Positions 21,852 through 31,932 of a stretch of 64,000 nt of DNA are shown here, in pieces. The first letter of the stretch is position 1. Every line of letters starts with the position of its first letter. Source of the stretch: Trigonopsis variabilis. Taxonomy: Eukaryota > Ascomycota > Trigonopsidomycetes > Trigonopsidales > Trigonopsidaceae. The DNA lies in the NCBI GenBank assembly GCA_003707065.3, contig PPXM03000004.1:186001-250000 (forward strand), read 5' to 3'. The notes under the pieces are model-generated. The model did not search any database. It was not told the origin of the DNA and was given only the letters and a program-made list of their open reading frames with translations. Both the position numbers and the translations under genes were made by a program.

Positions 21852-22414
21852 TTACTCCGTTGGATACTTTGGGTCATAAGATTCGTAGTCTTCGCCTTCG
21901 GTGTCAGGGTCTAAATCTCCTATCATAGAAGGTTTGGTACCACCAGTATAAGTACTTTGTTTAGTAGGACCCGACTCAACATCGTTTATATTGTTTGAGA
22001 TTTCGGTAGAAGATTGACTTGTCTGCGGTTCTTTGGAAGCATTTCCAAACACCCTTTTAAACCCCTTGGAGGGTTTTTTTTGCTTGTCCGACTTGTCGGT
22101 CTCCTTATCAGCAATATTTTCGGAGATGATTGACTCTGACTCATGCGTTTGATTCAAGTTCTGTGTCTGACGTCGAAGTTCCTTGTACCGTTTCCGATGC
22201 ACATGCTCATAGCTATTGATGTGATTCTCATATTCTGACATCCTTTGATATCCTTTCTGACATAACGAGCAATAAAATGATTTGGCCGCTGCTCGAGCGG
22301 ATGCGGTCTTCTGTTAGCCTGGCGATGCCAATCATCAACTCTATACTTGAGGAGAAGCATTCGAAAAGGGCCTCTAAGTCAGGCTTAGTAAAGTGAAGCA
22401 TGAAATCATACCAT
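21852..22414 (-). CDS. C2H2 zinc-finger protein, GPATCH8/ZNF804-type finger
   Basis: The main exon (21852-22310) carries one zinc finger, FYCSLCQKGYQRMSEYENHINSYEHVHRKR, with C-x2-C and H-x5-H spacing. This is the elongated finger found in GPATCH8/ZNF804 and in small fungal proteins. A lysine-rich patch (KKPSKGFKRVFG) and an acidic C-terminus follow. A tentative 5' model adds 22347-22373 and a three-base first exon holding only the ATG (22412-22414), giving 162 residues in frame. The 36- and 38-nt introns have proper ends, but their branch sites are poor, so the start remains uncertain. Such fingers bind RNA or DNA; a role in splicing or RNA metabolism is plausible, not shown. Confidence 0.6.
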
Positions 22415-22571
22415 TTTATGGTCCGCACAAAATCTTTGGACCGATTTAATAGGGCCTGTTTATGACGCGACTGGGATGATGTCTAATATTTGTGCTACAA
22501 AGCGTTACACAAACCTAAACGACACTCACTAACTTTCAAGACATACCAGAATAAAAATAGTTGTACATGTA

Positions 22572-23322
22572 CTAAGCTCGCAAGGCTCTTAGACGTTCAC
22601 CCAATGAGTCCTCCTCCTCTTCGGTAGGACCAACTTTAGTTTGAGGAACCGATGATAGATCTTGCTGGAGTTCTAATCCTGCTTCGTCGGCCACTGATTG
22701 CATCAAAAGATCAACACTTTCTTGAGGCGTAGAGATGGCCGCAGCATTTGAAGTTGTACTTTCATAATATGAAGTCGCCACATCAAGATCCTCAAACTGA
22801 GATTCAAACTTCTCCATCACAGCAGAAATTCGGTCAAGATTCATAGTAGCCATTGCTTTATCCATACTCCGGACTACATTTGCCATATTACCAGAGACCT
22901 AGGCAGTTAGTCGCGAGTCACGGTCAATTGTCTCCTTACATTTCTCATGGTCACTGCGGTCTGAACCCTGCTCGCCACACTGTCTATCCTTGAAGCCAAT
23001 CGCAATAAGTTTAACCGTTCAGTTTGTTTACGAACGGCATTTGCAGCATATAATTTGGCAATATCAGCGTTTCCTTCCTGAATTGCCTGTCTGTGAGCAC
23101 TCATCCTTTAGCGCTATGATCTCACCTTCTTTACTTTGGCTTTTTCACTATTTTCATCTCTTGCGGCCTTCGCAGCCTGTTTATTTAATTGTTTCGCCGT
23201 AAACTAAAATATCAACTTGAGCTCTGGATCCGAAAATTCTCTTTACCTTGAGCTGAAATAGCGAATCTTGGAGTTAGCTTCCGAACTTGGTTTTATAATT
23301 TCTTACTCTCTAGACCCGACAT
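22572..23322 (-). CDS. DID2: ESCRT-III protein Did2/Vps46 (CHMP1)
   Basis: Five exons (23307-23322, 23247-23266, 23126-23203, 22940-23086, 22572-22898) join to 195 residues, the family size. The N-terminus reads [20 protein letters not shown], nearly identical to fungal Did2. It is followed by the basic helix, then [24 protein letters not shown] and [20 protein letters not shown]. The C-terminal MIM1-type helix [13 protein letters not shown] binds the MIT domain of Vps4. Did2/CHMP1 recruits Vps4 to disassemble ESCRT-III on endosomes during multivesicular body sorting. Two exons are only 16 and 20 nt, so the N-terminus is easily missed by gene prediction. Confidence 0.95.
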
Positions 23323-23802
23323 TCTCTCTATTCAGATGACGATAATGGTTCGAAGCAGCGACAGCTGGAGAGGCAAGACCGTTGCTATCTGGGAAGCAGC
23401 GTCTTGGTAACGAGATCTGTATCGGGGATAGTGCTCTAATCGCAGCCATAACGATTGATCATTGTGAGCACCGGCTACGGTACCAGAATCAGGGACAGCA
23501 ACAGACATAATCTCATACATTGAGTCACATCTTTCGTCCCTGAAGAAAGATTGCCCATATTGCAATGTGACTGAAGCGAGAGACAAATCACAGTCATGAT
23601 TATCAAACACTCTGTACTAGACAGAACATTACAAAGAACGAGCCAGCTCATGCAGAATCTAGAGCAATCATCTTGGTGAAAGTAAGAGTCATCTCGCGCT
23701 GTATACTCAGAGCTTTTCGATGACTAATTCATAATCACAAACGTCACCCTTGCCATTACTAACCCGATCTTAGCACGCTAGTTACCCCACATTCTGACAC
23801 CC
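23323..23802. other. Shared upstream region of DID2 and ETR1
   Basis: Divergent promoter interval of 480 bases. A 92-codon open frame lies on the minus strand (23332-23610) but resembles nothing and has no supporting context. TGTGACTG (the complement of a HomolD box) occurs at 23566-23573, possibly by chance. Confidence 0.45.
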
Positions 23803-25011
23803 ATGGTCAACTCACCAATTAATTCATTCGCGACCTTATTTCGCCGTCATATGTCAGTCAAGGCTAGAGCAATCGTATATTCCTCTTATGGGAGTCCTAA
23901 AGATGTGCTGAAGTATGTCACCATGATGCCTGGCTTGTGAGCGTGCTAACTCTTTAAGATTGCATTCTTATGAACTCAAGGATCCTGAACCGGGCCGAGT
24001 TCTAGTGAAGTTTTTAGCGTCACCAATCAATCCTGCCGACTTGAACCAAGTGTGTAATTGTTGAATCCCATCTGACTAGTCCAGATTGAAGGTGTCTATC
24101 CTTCCAGACCACCGCTAACCAAGGACTTGGGTACTGCAGAACCTAGTGCAGTAGCCGGAAATGAAGGAGTCGTCCAAGTACTGGCCGTGGGAAACAATGT
24201 GTCTGGCTTGAAACCTGGTGATTGGGCTTTGCTGCGTCATTCCAAATTCGGCACATGGAGAACCCATGCCGACGCAGGGGTAGACGATTTGACCAAGATT
24301 GATCATGAGGGTGTCAGCATCACTCAAGCTGCCACGGTCTCTGTAAATCCTTGTACTGCTTACCGGATGCTCCGAGACTTCGCCGATATGAAACCTGGCG
24401 ATTGGTTCATTCAGAACGGCGCCAACAGTGGGGTTGGTCGTTCTGCTATCCAGTTGGGCCGTCTCTGGGGTTTCAAATCTATTAACGTAGTGCGAGATCG
24501 TCCCAATCTTGGTCAGTTAATTGATGAACTTACAAGCTTGGGGGCCGACTATGTCATTACTGAAGAGCAACTGGGTGATAAAGGCTTCAGAAATGTTATC
24601 AAAGACTGGACTAAAGATAATAAAGCGGGCATCAAGCTGGCACTCAATTGTGTTGGGGGGCCATCGACTACAAACCTATTAAGACAACTGGGACATGATG
24701 CTCATGGCGTCACCTACGGCGCAATGGCCAAACAGCCTGTTATTGTTCCTGCTAGCTTATTTATCTTCAAGAATCTTACTCTTCATGGAGAATGGGTGTC
24801 AGTATGGAGCGATAAGCACCCAGAAGAGAAGGCCGTTGTCGTCAATGAGATTCTGACTTACTATCGTGAAGGTAAACTGGTTGATGTTCCTGTGGATGTC
24901 ATCAAATTGGGTACAAATGATAGTGATGAAGCTTTCTTCAATGAGTTCTCACAAGCTCTGCAGCGTGCGACCGGAGGATACAAACACAAACAACTACTAC
25001 AGTTTGAGTGA
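23803..25011 (+). CDS. ETR1: Mitochondrial enoyl-[ACP]/enoyl-CoA reductase Etr1
   Basis: Three exons (23803-23912, 23959-24049, 24085-25011) join to 375 residues. It is an MDR-type zinc-free reductase that performs the last step of mitochondrial type II fatty acid synthesis, NADPH-dependent reduction of trans-2-enoyl thioesters. This pathway makes octanoyl-ACP for lipoate and so supports pyruvate dehydrogenase, encoded at 35-37 kb. Family features: a short basic presequence (LFRRHMS), FLASPINPADLNQIEGVYP with the catalytic Tyr, AGNEGVVQV, VSVNPCTAYRMLRDF, the nucleotide-binding QNGANSGVGRSAIQLG, and ALNCVGGPSTTNLLR. Introns are 46 and 35 nt. Confidence 0.95.
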
Positions 25012-25180
25012 TAAAGCTATGAGCTATGGCAGTTATTACAAGATTTGTCCACTGGTTGGATTAAGTAAATATCCTATAATAACGGACAATGAATCGTTCG
25101 ATACAATTGCTTCATTCCTTCGCTTTCTATAGACTTGCACTCCGCATCATCCAATATAGACGCATTATAATATCGTTTCT

Positions 25181-26700
25181 CTAAAAACGTAATCTCTCGA
25201 CAAAATCAAGTAACTGATTGTCATGCCCGTATTGAGCCGTAAATTGCATACCGACAGATAACAAGTTTTCATCGCCAGCTACCGGCACGCTCAAAGAAGG
25301 CAGGCCAGCCAGGTTAGGCGGTACTGTAAAATAATCGTTCAAATATTCAGTCGTAGATTTATCCAAACCACCCAGGGAATCCATGAAGGAAGGTGCATGT
25401 GCTGCTGTAGGAGTAATGATAAGATCAACACCATCAGCATGTCCTTTACTTTCACTCAAGATATTCGGTCCTTTGAAGACATTATCAAAATCTTCCTGTA
25501 CCATCCTTCTGACTTTCTGAGCTAGGATCAAATGTTCCTCTTTTGATCCTTCAGCTGTCGTAAAGGCACCTAACAGGAGTCTTCTCTTGACTTCGGGACC
25601 GAATCCTTGCCCCCTTGTTTCACCATATAAGATATGACCGTCGGCGTAGTCAGACTTGGCTCTAAATCCATACCTAACGCCATCATATCTGGCCAAATTC
25701 GACACAGCTTCAGCTGGTGTACAGATAAAATAAACAGGGAGACAATATCTATATGCTGGTAAGTCTATAATCTTCACTTGGTGACCCGCTTTTATTATTC
25801 GAATAACAGTTTCCTTCCACCGCTGTTTTACAATAGGATCCAAATCGTGGATATTAGCCTCTCTTGGTACTCCAATCACATATTTGTCATTATCCCGAGC
25901 TTTGGAATATATATCATCCAGTGCTTTCCGTGAAGAGAGATCGAGACAAGTAGGATCTAAGGGATCCGGTTGAGACACGACTGAATGGACATTCCTGATT
26001 ATAGCAAGCTCCTTCGCCATGTATCCAACCGTATCAAAGCTCTGGGCATATGCTATTACGCCATGCCGAGAAACAAGACCATAACTTGGTTTGAATCCAA
26101 AAACTCCACAGAACGAGGAAGGCAATCTAACTGAGCCTCCAGTATCGGTACCGAGGGCGAAGTCGCACATTTCCGAAGCCACTGCTGCTGCACTACCACC
26201 GGAAGATCCGCCTGCAACGGTTGGCTTATCATATAAAGGGTTGATTACTGGTCCATAACAGGAATATGTATTGGTAGCACTAGTACATATCAGTAAAGTC
26301 CCATAACCGGCTTACCCCATGGCAAATTCATCCATATTTGCTTTTCCAATATGCACCGCTCCTTCTTTATTCAACAACTTGATAACCGTCGCTTCAAAGG
26401 GGCTTTTATATCCTGTAAAGTCAGCTCTCGCAGATCAGAATTTTCTACCTTGGAGAATTTTTGAGGCACATGTAGTAGAGGTCCCATCAGTGCAGGCAAT
26501 ATTATCTTTTGAGGCATAGACCAGTTTCTGCAACCGTCCTAAAGTTGTTAATCTTTCTTTCATCAACTCTACCACAAACCTCGGCGGCTCGCCAGCTCTT
26601 TCCTGATTATCTCCAAAGGCCTTACGCTTATTAACGCATTGATTTTAGGGTTGACTTTTGAGATAGTATCCAAACATTGCTTGGCTGTCCTCAAAGCCAT
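25181..26700 (-). CDS. HER2: Glutamyl-tRNA(Gln) amidotransferase subunit A, mitochondrial (HER2-type)
   Basis: Four exons (26626-26700, 26449-26602, 26316-26412, 25181-26279) join to 474 residues, typical of GatA. GatA supplies ammonia to convert Glu-tRNA(Gln) to Gln-tRNA(Gln) in mitochondria. The amidase triad is present: Lys in [11 protein letters not shown], cis-Ser in [14 protein letters not shown] and the nucleophile Ser in [23 protein letters not shown] and [12 protein letters not shown] are also typical. The segment before KDNI reads [10 protein letters not shown], like the GRLIAV form of filamentous fungal HER2 and unlike bacterial GPLHGIP. The first intron is only 23 nt (26603-26625), yet it is the only junction found that keeps frame between the N-terminal INALIS and the catalytic core. 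A sequence error there is an alternative. Confidence 0.9.
26603..26625 (-). other. Apparent 23-nt intron in GatA/HER2
   Basis: On the minus strand the segment runs GTAAGG to ATCAG, with GATAAT as the only branch-like element. Both ends are phase 0. Without removal the frame passes into a stop after ASRRGLW. Confidence 0.5.
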
Positions 26701-26986
26701 GCCATCAAAAGTTTATCCGAGCCTGTATCTACGACAATCGATACACGTTTGATGCGGTCTAGTATCATCGTTGGAGACGAAATTATGCGATTTGGGTTTG
26801 TTGTTTCTTCAATATGATTTATTCTCCACAATAATCGATAGAATCTGAAATTATTCCATGTACGTAAGCAGTTCAAATTTAGCTTTCTTAGATATAGCTT
26901 TTACCTACATATTCTCTCGTGCCAGTAACAGTTACAATTAGATTTTCCCATTGGGAGAATTTTATTACTCACAGCACAGTCCAGCT

Positions 26987-27613
26987 ATGAAATCGCACTT
27001 GGAATTCATGAAAGAAGCCTTGACTATGGCCGAAAAGGCTTTCACGCATGACGAGGTTCCAGTAGGATGCGTGTTTGTTTACCAAGGAGATATTATAGCT
27101 AAAGGCATGAACGATACGAACCGGTCCCTATGCGGAACAAGGCATGCCGAATTTCTAGGGGTCGAGCATATCCTGAAGTCTCATCCTCCTGAAATTTTCT
27201 CTCAAGTCGACCTTTATGTCACTGTAGAGCCTTGCGTTATGTGCGCCTCGGCCCTACGCCAATTAGGCATTCGCGCAGTTTATTTCGGCTGTGCTAACGA
27301 TCGATTCGGTGGTTGTGGTACTGTATTGCCTATTAACTCTGCTCCTATGCCATATCCTCCTTTTAAAGTCTACCCAGGGTTCTTCAGAGAGGAGGCCATT
27401 ATGCTTCTCCGTCGATTCTACCTTCAAGAAAATGAAAAGGCTCCTGCTCCTAAACTAAAGCGCTCTCGGGCTTTGAAAACCGACTTTGAGACTCTCGACC
27501 TGTCAAAGTATGTCGAACCGCATGAAATCGAAACTCTATATGGCAGCCATCATAACTTGAGAGTGGTCACTTCTACTAAGACAGCGCAGTCTACGACAGG
27601 ACAAGGCCCATAA
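26987..27613 (+). CDS. TAD2: tRNA-specific adenosine-34 deaminase catalytic subunit Tad2
   Basis: Intronless, 208 residues from the first ATG at 26987; the frame is open a little further upstream but without ATG. Zinc-binding and catalytic cytidine-deaminase motifs are visible: TRHAE (His53, Glu55) and PCVMC (residues 82-86). GCANDRFGGCGTVL, a Tad2 hallmark, follows. With Tad3 it deaminates adenosine to inosine at the wobble position of several tRNAs and is essential. The gene shares its upstream region with GatA, another tRNA-function gene, on the opposite strand. It converges on the amidase gene with only 34 bases between stops. Confidence 0.95.
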   Translation: MKSHLEFMKEALTMAEKAFTHDEVPVGCVFVYQGDIIAKGMNDTNRSLCGTRHAEFLGVEHILKSHPPEIFSQVDLYVTVEPCVMCASALRQLGIRAVYFGCANDRFGGCGTVLPINSAPMPYPPFKVYPGFFREEAIMLLRRFYLQENEKAPAPKLKRSRALKTDFETLDLSKYVEPHEIETLYGSHHNLRVVTSTKTAQSTTGQGP

Positions 27614-27647
27614 AGTTTTGAAAATCTTTGCAGCTATTCACTGGCCT

Positions 27648-29276
27648 CTAGAGATATTTCAGAGCAGATGAAACAACATCCGCCAAAGAGAGGGCCTTCT
27701 CGTCTTCATACCTTCGGCAAACGACTTGAATTCCCACACGCCCTTGGTCATATCTCTCAGGATCGTATGCTTGCCAGAGTTTCGAATCCTTCTCTGATAA
27801 AGGAGTCACTTGAGGCTTGTCGTCTATCTCCTTGTTCGAAGTGAGCACGGGGATGGCAACAGCCGGATAATCTAATGCATTATAAGCGCTGGTGTATCCC
27901 ACATAAGTGAAATCGTGATGTGGATGTGAAGGAACTGGACTTACAGGACAAATGATAGCATCCATGACTCGGCCGCAAGCTGTTTTCTGGGCGGTTTCAT
28001 CCCAGGCTGCGTGGTATTTCAGCTGAATGGCCGCCTTTTCAGCTTGCCATGCCCAAACATCTCCTGCTCCTTTTTCTGTCGCTTTTGCATATGGTTGCAT
28101 GTAGGCAAATAAGGGCTCTTGTCCTCTTGTGGCATGAACGTACTTGCCTCCATCTGCAGTGAATATTTTATCCAATAACTGGTCTAGTTTATCGTGGTAT
28201 ATAGGCGTCCATTCTATAATTTCATGGCCTGCGGCTTTGACGGCAGCAATGGTCTTGTCCATTGCTCTGTTAACAGCCGGTGTTGGAGTGACATATCCAT
28301 CGCATTTAAATACTCCAAAGACAAGCTTTGAATGAACCGAGGGCTCGCGGTATGGTAGAGGAATAAGCTGGGGATCATATTTCCAGGGGCTTGCATTGAT
28401 AATTGCTTGAAAGAGGAACTTAACACTTGCCAAGTCATGTGACATGGGTCCACAAACTGAGGCCACATTAGGCTGTCCAGGAAGGCCAGGAACGACACCA
28501 GAAATCGGAAATCGAGCTGATGTTGGACGTAATCCATAAAGTCCAGTATAGTGACAAGGGATCCGGATACTTCCTCCGATATCTGAACCAACTCCAGCAG
28601 GAGAGCCCTTGAAAGCAATTAGCGAAGCTTCTCCTCCACTGCTACCACCTGAGGAATGTTTTAAATTGTGAGGATTGAGGGTAGGACCGTATAGATGATT
28701 ATCAGTATCAGGCATCATCATCGCTACAGGAACCGTAGTCTTAACGTAGATGACAGCTCCCAGGTCTAAAAGTATCTTGGCCACGGCTGCATCTTCTTGA
28801 TGAATAATCTCTGTAAGAGCGGCAAACCCAACAGCGCCGCTAGTTCCTTTGACCTTATGATGATCTTTAAGAGAAATTGGGACGCCATGAAGAGGACCCC
28901 AAGGGCGTCGATATTTACTATAGTAATCATCCAATTCCTTTGCACGTTCTTCCGCCCGCTCAAACATGATCTCGGTCAGGCAATTGGTCAATTGTTGAGC
29001 AACAGCAGCACGTTTGCAGAAGGCTTTAGTAACCTCAATTGCCGTCCAATGACCGGAACTAAGACGAGAAGCAAGACTAGGAAGATCCGATTCAGTAATC
29101 TCTAGTTCACTCTCGGAGAATAAACCCGAACTTTTGGCAAAGTCCACCACATTATGCTGAGATGGAGAGGGAAGCTTTTCCTTTGGAATGAGATATTCCT
29201 TTGGAATTGCGGCTTCTCGCTTGGCCCGAGCGGCTTTAGCTAATTGGACATGATCCTGAGTGTCAGACACAGTCAT
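27648..29276 (-). CDS. Fungal amidase (acetamidase-like)
   Basis: Intronless, 542 residues, the normal length for fungal general amidases. The amidase signature triad is clear: Lys in PISLKDHHKVKG, cis-Ser in HSSGGSSGGEASL and the nucleophile Ser in GSDIGGSIRIPCHYTGLYG. The N-terminal part has LASRLSSGHWTAIEVTKAFCKRA, and the C-terminal half has ICPVSPVPSHPHHDF and LDYPAVAIPV as in AmdS-type enzymes. It hydrolyses amides to carboxylate and ammonia, so a role in nitrogen scavenging is likely; the true substrate cannot be read from sequence. Several GATA-type sites lie upstream. It is only distantly related to the adjacent GatA gene although both belong to the amidase-signature superfamily. Confidence 0.93.
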   Translation of the reverse strand: MTVSDTQDHVQLAKAARAKREAAIPKEYLIPKEKLPSPSQHNVVDFAKSSGLFSESELEITESDLPSLASRLSSGHWTAIEVTKAFCKRAAVAQQLTNCLTEIMFERAEERAKELDDYYSKYRRPWGPLHGVPISLKDHHKVKGTSGAVGFAALTEIIHQEDAAVAKILLDLGAVIYVKTTVPVAMMMPDTDNHLYGPTLNPHNLKHSSGGSSGGEASLIAFKGSPAGVGSDIGGSIRIPCHYTGLYGLRPTSARFPISGVVPGLPGQPNVASVCGPMSHDLASVKFLFQAIINASPWKYDPQLIPLPYREPSVHSKLVFGVFKCDGYVTPTPAVNRAMDKTIAAVKAAGHEIIEWTPIYHDKLDQLLDKIFTADGGKYVHATRGQEPLFAYMQPYAKATEKGAGDVWAWQAEKAAIQLKYHAAWDETAQKTACGRVMDAIICPVSPVPSHPHHDFTYVGYTSAYNALDYPAVAIPVLTSNKEIDDKPQVTPLSEKDSKLWQAYDPERYDQGRVGIQVVCRRYEDEKALSLADVVSSALKYL

Positions 29277-29840
29277 TTTTGCAAAGTTAAAAGGCGGGGT
29301 AAGGTTTATATTATTTATATATCGTCTCTTTGTCGGATTTAGATGGTGTAACGTCTGTGCGACAATTATCTACTGATACAGACCAGCTGATAGGGGAGCC
29401 CGTCATATGGAGAAGCTTGATAGGGACAAGGGCCATAATTGAATGACACAAGGGCGCTTAACACTTCCCAATTTTAGACAATGGCCCTAAGCGTTTCCTC
29501 GTACTGTAAGGATGCTTTAACCCTTAAAGACACAATATAATGGACTCTAGGGCATAAGTCGGTTTGTATTCAGTTGCTACCTTATACAATCGACTCCACA
29601 ATTTTTTCATTAATATTGAGCTGGGACTTCATCTGTACATCCATCCGACTGTGAATGAAGGCGCTTCCCTTGACTAAGATCATTACCACTAATTATTCGT
29701 CCATTGGGAGACCAATGATAGCCCCAGAATCACGATTAAATGAGATAATTGATGGGAAATTGTCATATTCGATAATTAATGAAAGGCACATCTAAATACC
29801 CAGGAGAGCATCATGGACTCTTAGAACTACTTATCACTCA
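29277..29840. promoter_or_regulatory. Divergent promoter with several GATA-type motifs
   Basis: The spacer between the amidase and a C2H2 regulator holds at least four matches to the fungal GATA-factor site HGATAR. These are TGATAG at about 29390, TGATAG at about 29418, AGATAA at about 29743 and CGATAA at about 29770, plus TTATCA just before the C2H2 start. Amidase genes are often under nitrogen-catabolite GATA control (established for amdS), so the cluster is suggestive, but short motifs recur by chance in AT-rich DNA. Confidence 0.4.
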
Positions 29841-30899
29841 ATGACTCAATCTTATTATGACGATAAGTCGAATTCTTCTTGCGGCATGGAACCGTTTGAA
29901 TTTCTCGATTATTTTACTGGATGTGGCCATGATGCTCAAAACGAAGGGCTGATCACTCCTGTGGCTACCTTCCTACCTGCAGAGACGTCTCATTTCGAAC
30001 TTCCTCTGCAATCTCCGTCAGTAGAGGAGGTCCGAAATGAAACTTTGTCCTTGGCCCAACAGAACTGTGACAGCTCTATCATTTTGCGAGAGCAAATGTG
30101 TCATAACCCTTTTCTGCCGTTCGATGAAATGGATGCCGGGCATGTTGTTCATTCAATTGGAGAGCAAGAAGGTAGCATGAGTGTCAATCTGGGTCAAATT
30201 ATGACACCAACATCCTTTAATCAAGGTATCAAAAAATATGTGGATCACAACTCGTTTGAGCAACAAATATGTTCTGATTCCGGTAGCTCTTCGAGTATCT
30301 CAGACGCTATGGTTGGTACAACAGGCGCTCAAACCATTCTTAACGAATCTCAACTTATAGCTGACGGCACTGGAGGTACTAGCACTGAAGAAAGCAGTGC
30401 TAGTCCGTCTGATGCTATGAACTTCTCATCGTCTCGAATCAGTGGATCTCGCAAAAGCGCGCGAAAAAAGAGATCCACAGCATCAGTAATCTGTCCTATC
30501 TGCAATAGGAAACTGGCTAGAGATCTCCCGCGCCATATGAGAATCCATGAGGAGACGAGTCGATTTATTTGCCCATTTCCTCGGTATCGGTGCAATCATC
30601 GTCGAGGGCAGTTCAACAGAAAATATGACCAGAAAAAGCATTTTCTTCACGAGCATTTTACTTTTGACAATCCTTCTGTTCGCTCTCTCCATAACCTTTC
30701 CGAAAAAATGACTGAAAAAGGTCGCTGTCGATGCGGTGTGCGTATGGTTGCCGAAGATTGGCTCAATTATCATATCCTCCAAGAACAATGTCCAATGCTA
30801 TATGACGACGATGGAACGCTTCCGCCTCATGTGGTTGAGTTCCGGGCTAAAGCTGCTGGACAATCAGAACTAGTTCAGTCTCAAGCATGCAGCAGTTAA
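29841..30899 (+). CDS. C2H2 zinc-finger transcription-factor-like protein
   Basis: Intronless, 352 residues. The first 200 are low-complexity and Ser/Gln/acid-rich, as in activation regions. A basic stretch SRKSARKKRS precedes the fingers. The first finger is ICPICNRKLARDLPRHMRIHEE (C-x2-C, H-x3-H). The second is longer: FICPFPRYRCNHRRGQFNRKYDQKKHFLHEH. A third Cys/His group, CRCGVRMVAEDWLNYHILQEQC, may be a further finger. The paired arrangement with CPFPR..C.H.RGQFNR.YD.KKH occurs in ascomycete regulators. Targets are unknown. It is divergently transcribed from the amidase, so regulation of that gene is possible but unproven. Confidence 0.78.
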   Translation: MTQSYYDDKSNSSCGMEPFEFLDYFTGCGHDAQNEGLITPVATFLPAETSHFELPLQSPSVEEVRNETLSLAQQNCDSSIILREQMCHNPFLPFDEMDAGHVVHSIGEQEGSMSVNLGQIMTPTSFNQGIKKYVDHNSFEQQICSDSGSSSSISDAMVGTTGAQTILNESQLIADGTGGTSTEESSASPSDAMNFSSSRISGSRKSARKKRSTASVICPICNRKLARDLPRHMRIHEETSRFICPFPRYRCNHRRGQFNRKYDQKKHFLHEHFTFDNPSVRSLHNLSEKMTEKGRCRCGVRMVAEDWLNYHILQEQCPMLYDDDGTLPPHVVEFRAKAAGQSELVQSQACSS

Positions 30900-31932
30900 A
30901 GGCATCTTCTTGGGCTGCTTATGCTTTTTTTCTAATCTGGTATCTAATTTAATCATTATTGCCCTTTAATTTGCATATCGTAGGTCAAAGCTGTTCAAGT
31001 TGTCTCATGAGGCATGACTGACCTTGATATCTTGATTCCAGCTCGCGTACAGATAGCAATAAAGAGGCTTTTCTGTGCATCGATATCAAGCAAGGTCAGT
31101 AAGCAGGCATTGTCGATCCGAAATAGCTGGCAGGTTTGATGATAAGCGAGGTCTTGTCAAGCACATTAAAAATATTCAGAAAAAACCCCACATGATTATG
31201 TTTACTTCTAACAGAAAGCCCCCTGAATACAATGTTATTATGAACAAGCTTATGTTATGCCGCTCATATTATGTCGATGAACACATTCTACATACTACAA
31301 AGCAAGCTCCATCTGAGATCTGCATGGTCGACTGTGTTGGACAGCAGTGACGCTAGCCGATCAAATAATTAATTGTTAACAGTCAAAGCATAAGTACAAC
31401 GTAATATTAGATTGAAAAATGTATTATACTATCTCGCCGAATGATTCCAAATGTAGCAAAAGGTGGTCCAGGAGTGACGTAACAAGAGACTCAAGGATGA
31501 GCATGTGGGTTCCAGAGCCGAGACGGGGCTACTCAGGGAGAATGCAGAGGAAAAGTCGCAAGATCTATGAAAAAAGCTAATTCGAATACACCTACGATAT
31601 AAGTTAAACTTGTGGTTCAGCATGTAAGGTTTAAGTGAGTTTTGGACAGTAAAACAAGAATAATGATGCCCAAATAGAGAGGCAGTAATTTAGTTAGGGT
31701 CAACCGTGGTTGGCTGCAACGGGACGCCTAATACCGCAGTTGACTCGATTTCCCTCATCATCACCACCACCTCAAATCTACATCAACTCCATAGGTCTCC
31801 ACATCTTATTGAAGTGGCTCAATTGATATCAGCTGTGACTAAATAGCACTCAAGGGCAACAGTCGTAAGATCTTTTATACATTTTATTGGTAAAGTACGG
31901 AGACAAGCGGAGAATGATCCGAGACTAACTCA
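30900..31932. other. Intergenic upstream of phosphofructokinase, with a finger-like fragment
   Basis: About 1 kb. A 91-codon open frame at 31075-31350 includes GRFDDKRGLVKHIKNIQKK, reminiscent of a C2H2 finger tail, but it lacks a full finger. Otherwise nothing recognised. Confidence 0.45.

Noticed and set aside
23332-23610. 92-codon open frame on the minus strand between DID2 and ETR1
   Set aside because: No recognisable motif, no homology and it lies in a divergent promoter; probably chance.
29276-29277. Considered whether GatA and the adjacent amidase form a tandem duplication
   Set aside because: Both belong to the amidase-signature superfamily and share the triad, but outside the motifs they differ in length, N-terminus and exon structure. 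They are old, distinct families that happen to be near one another.
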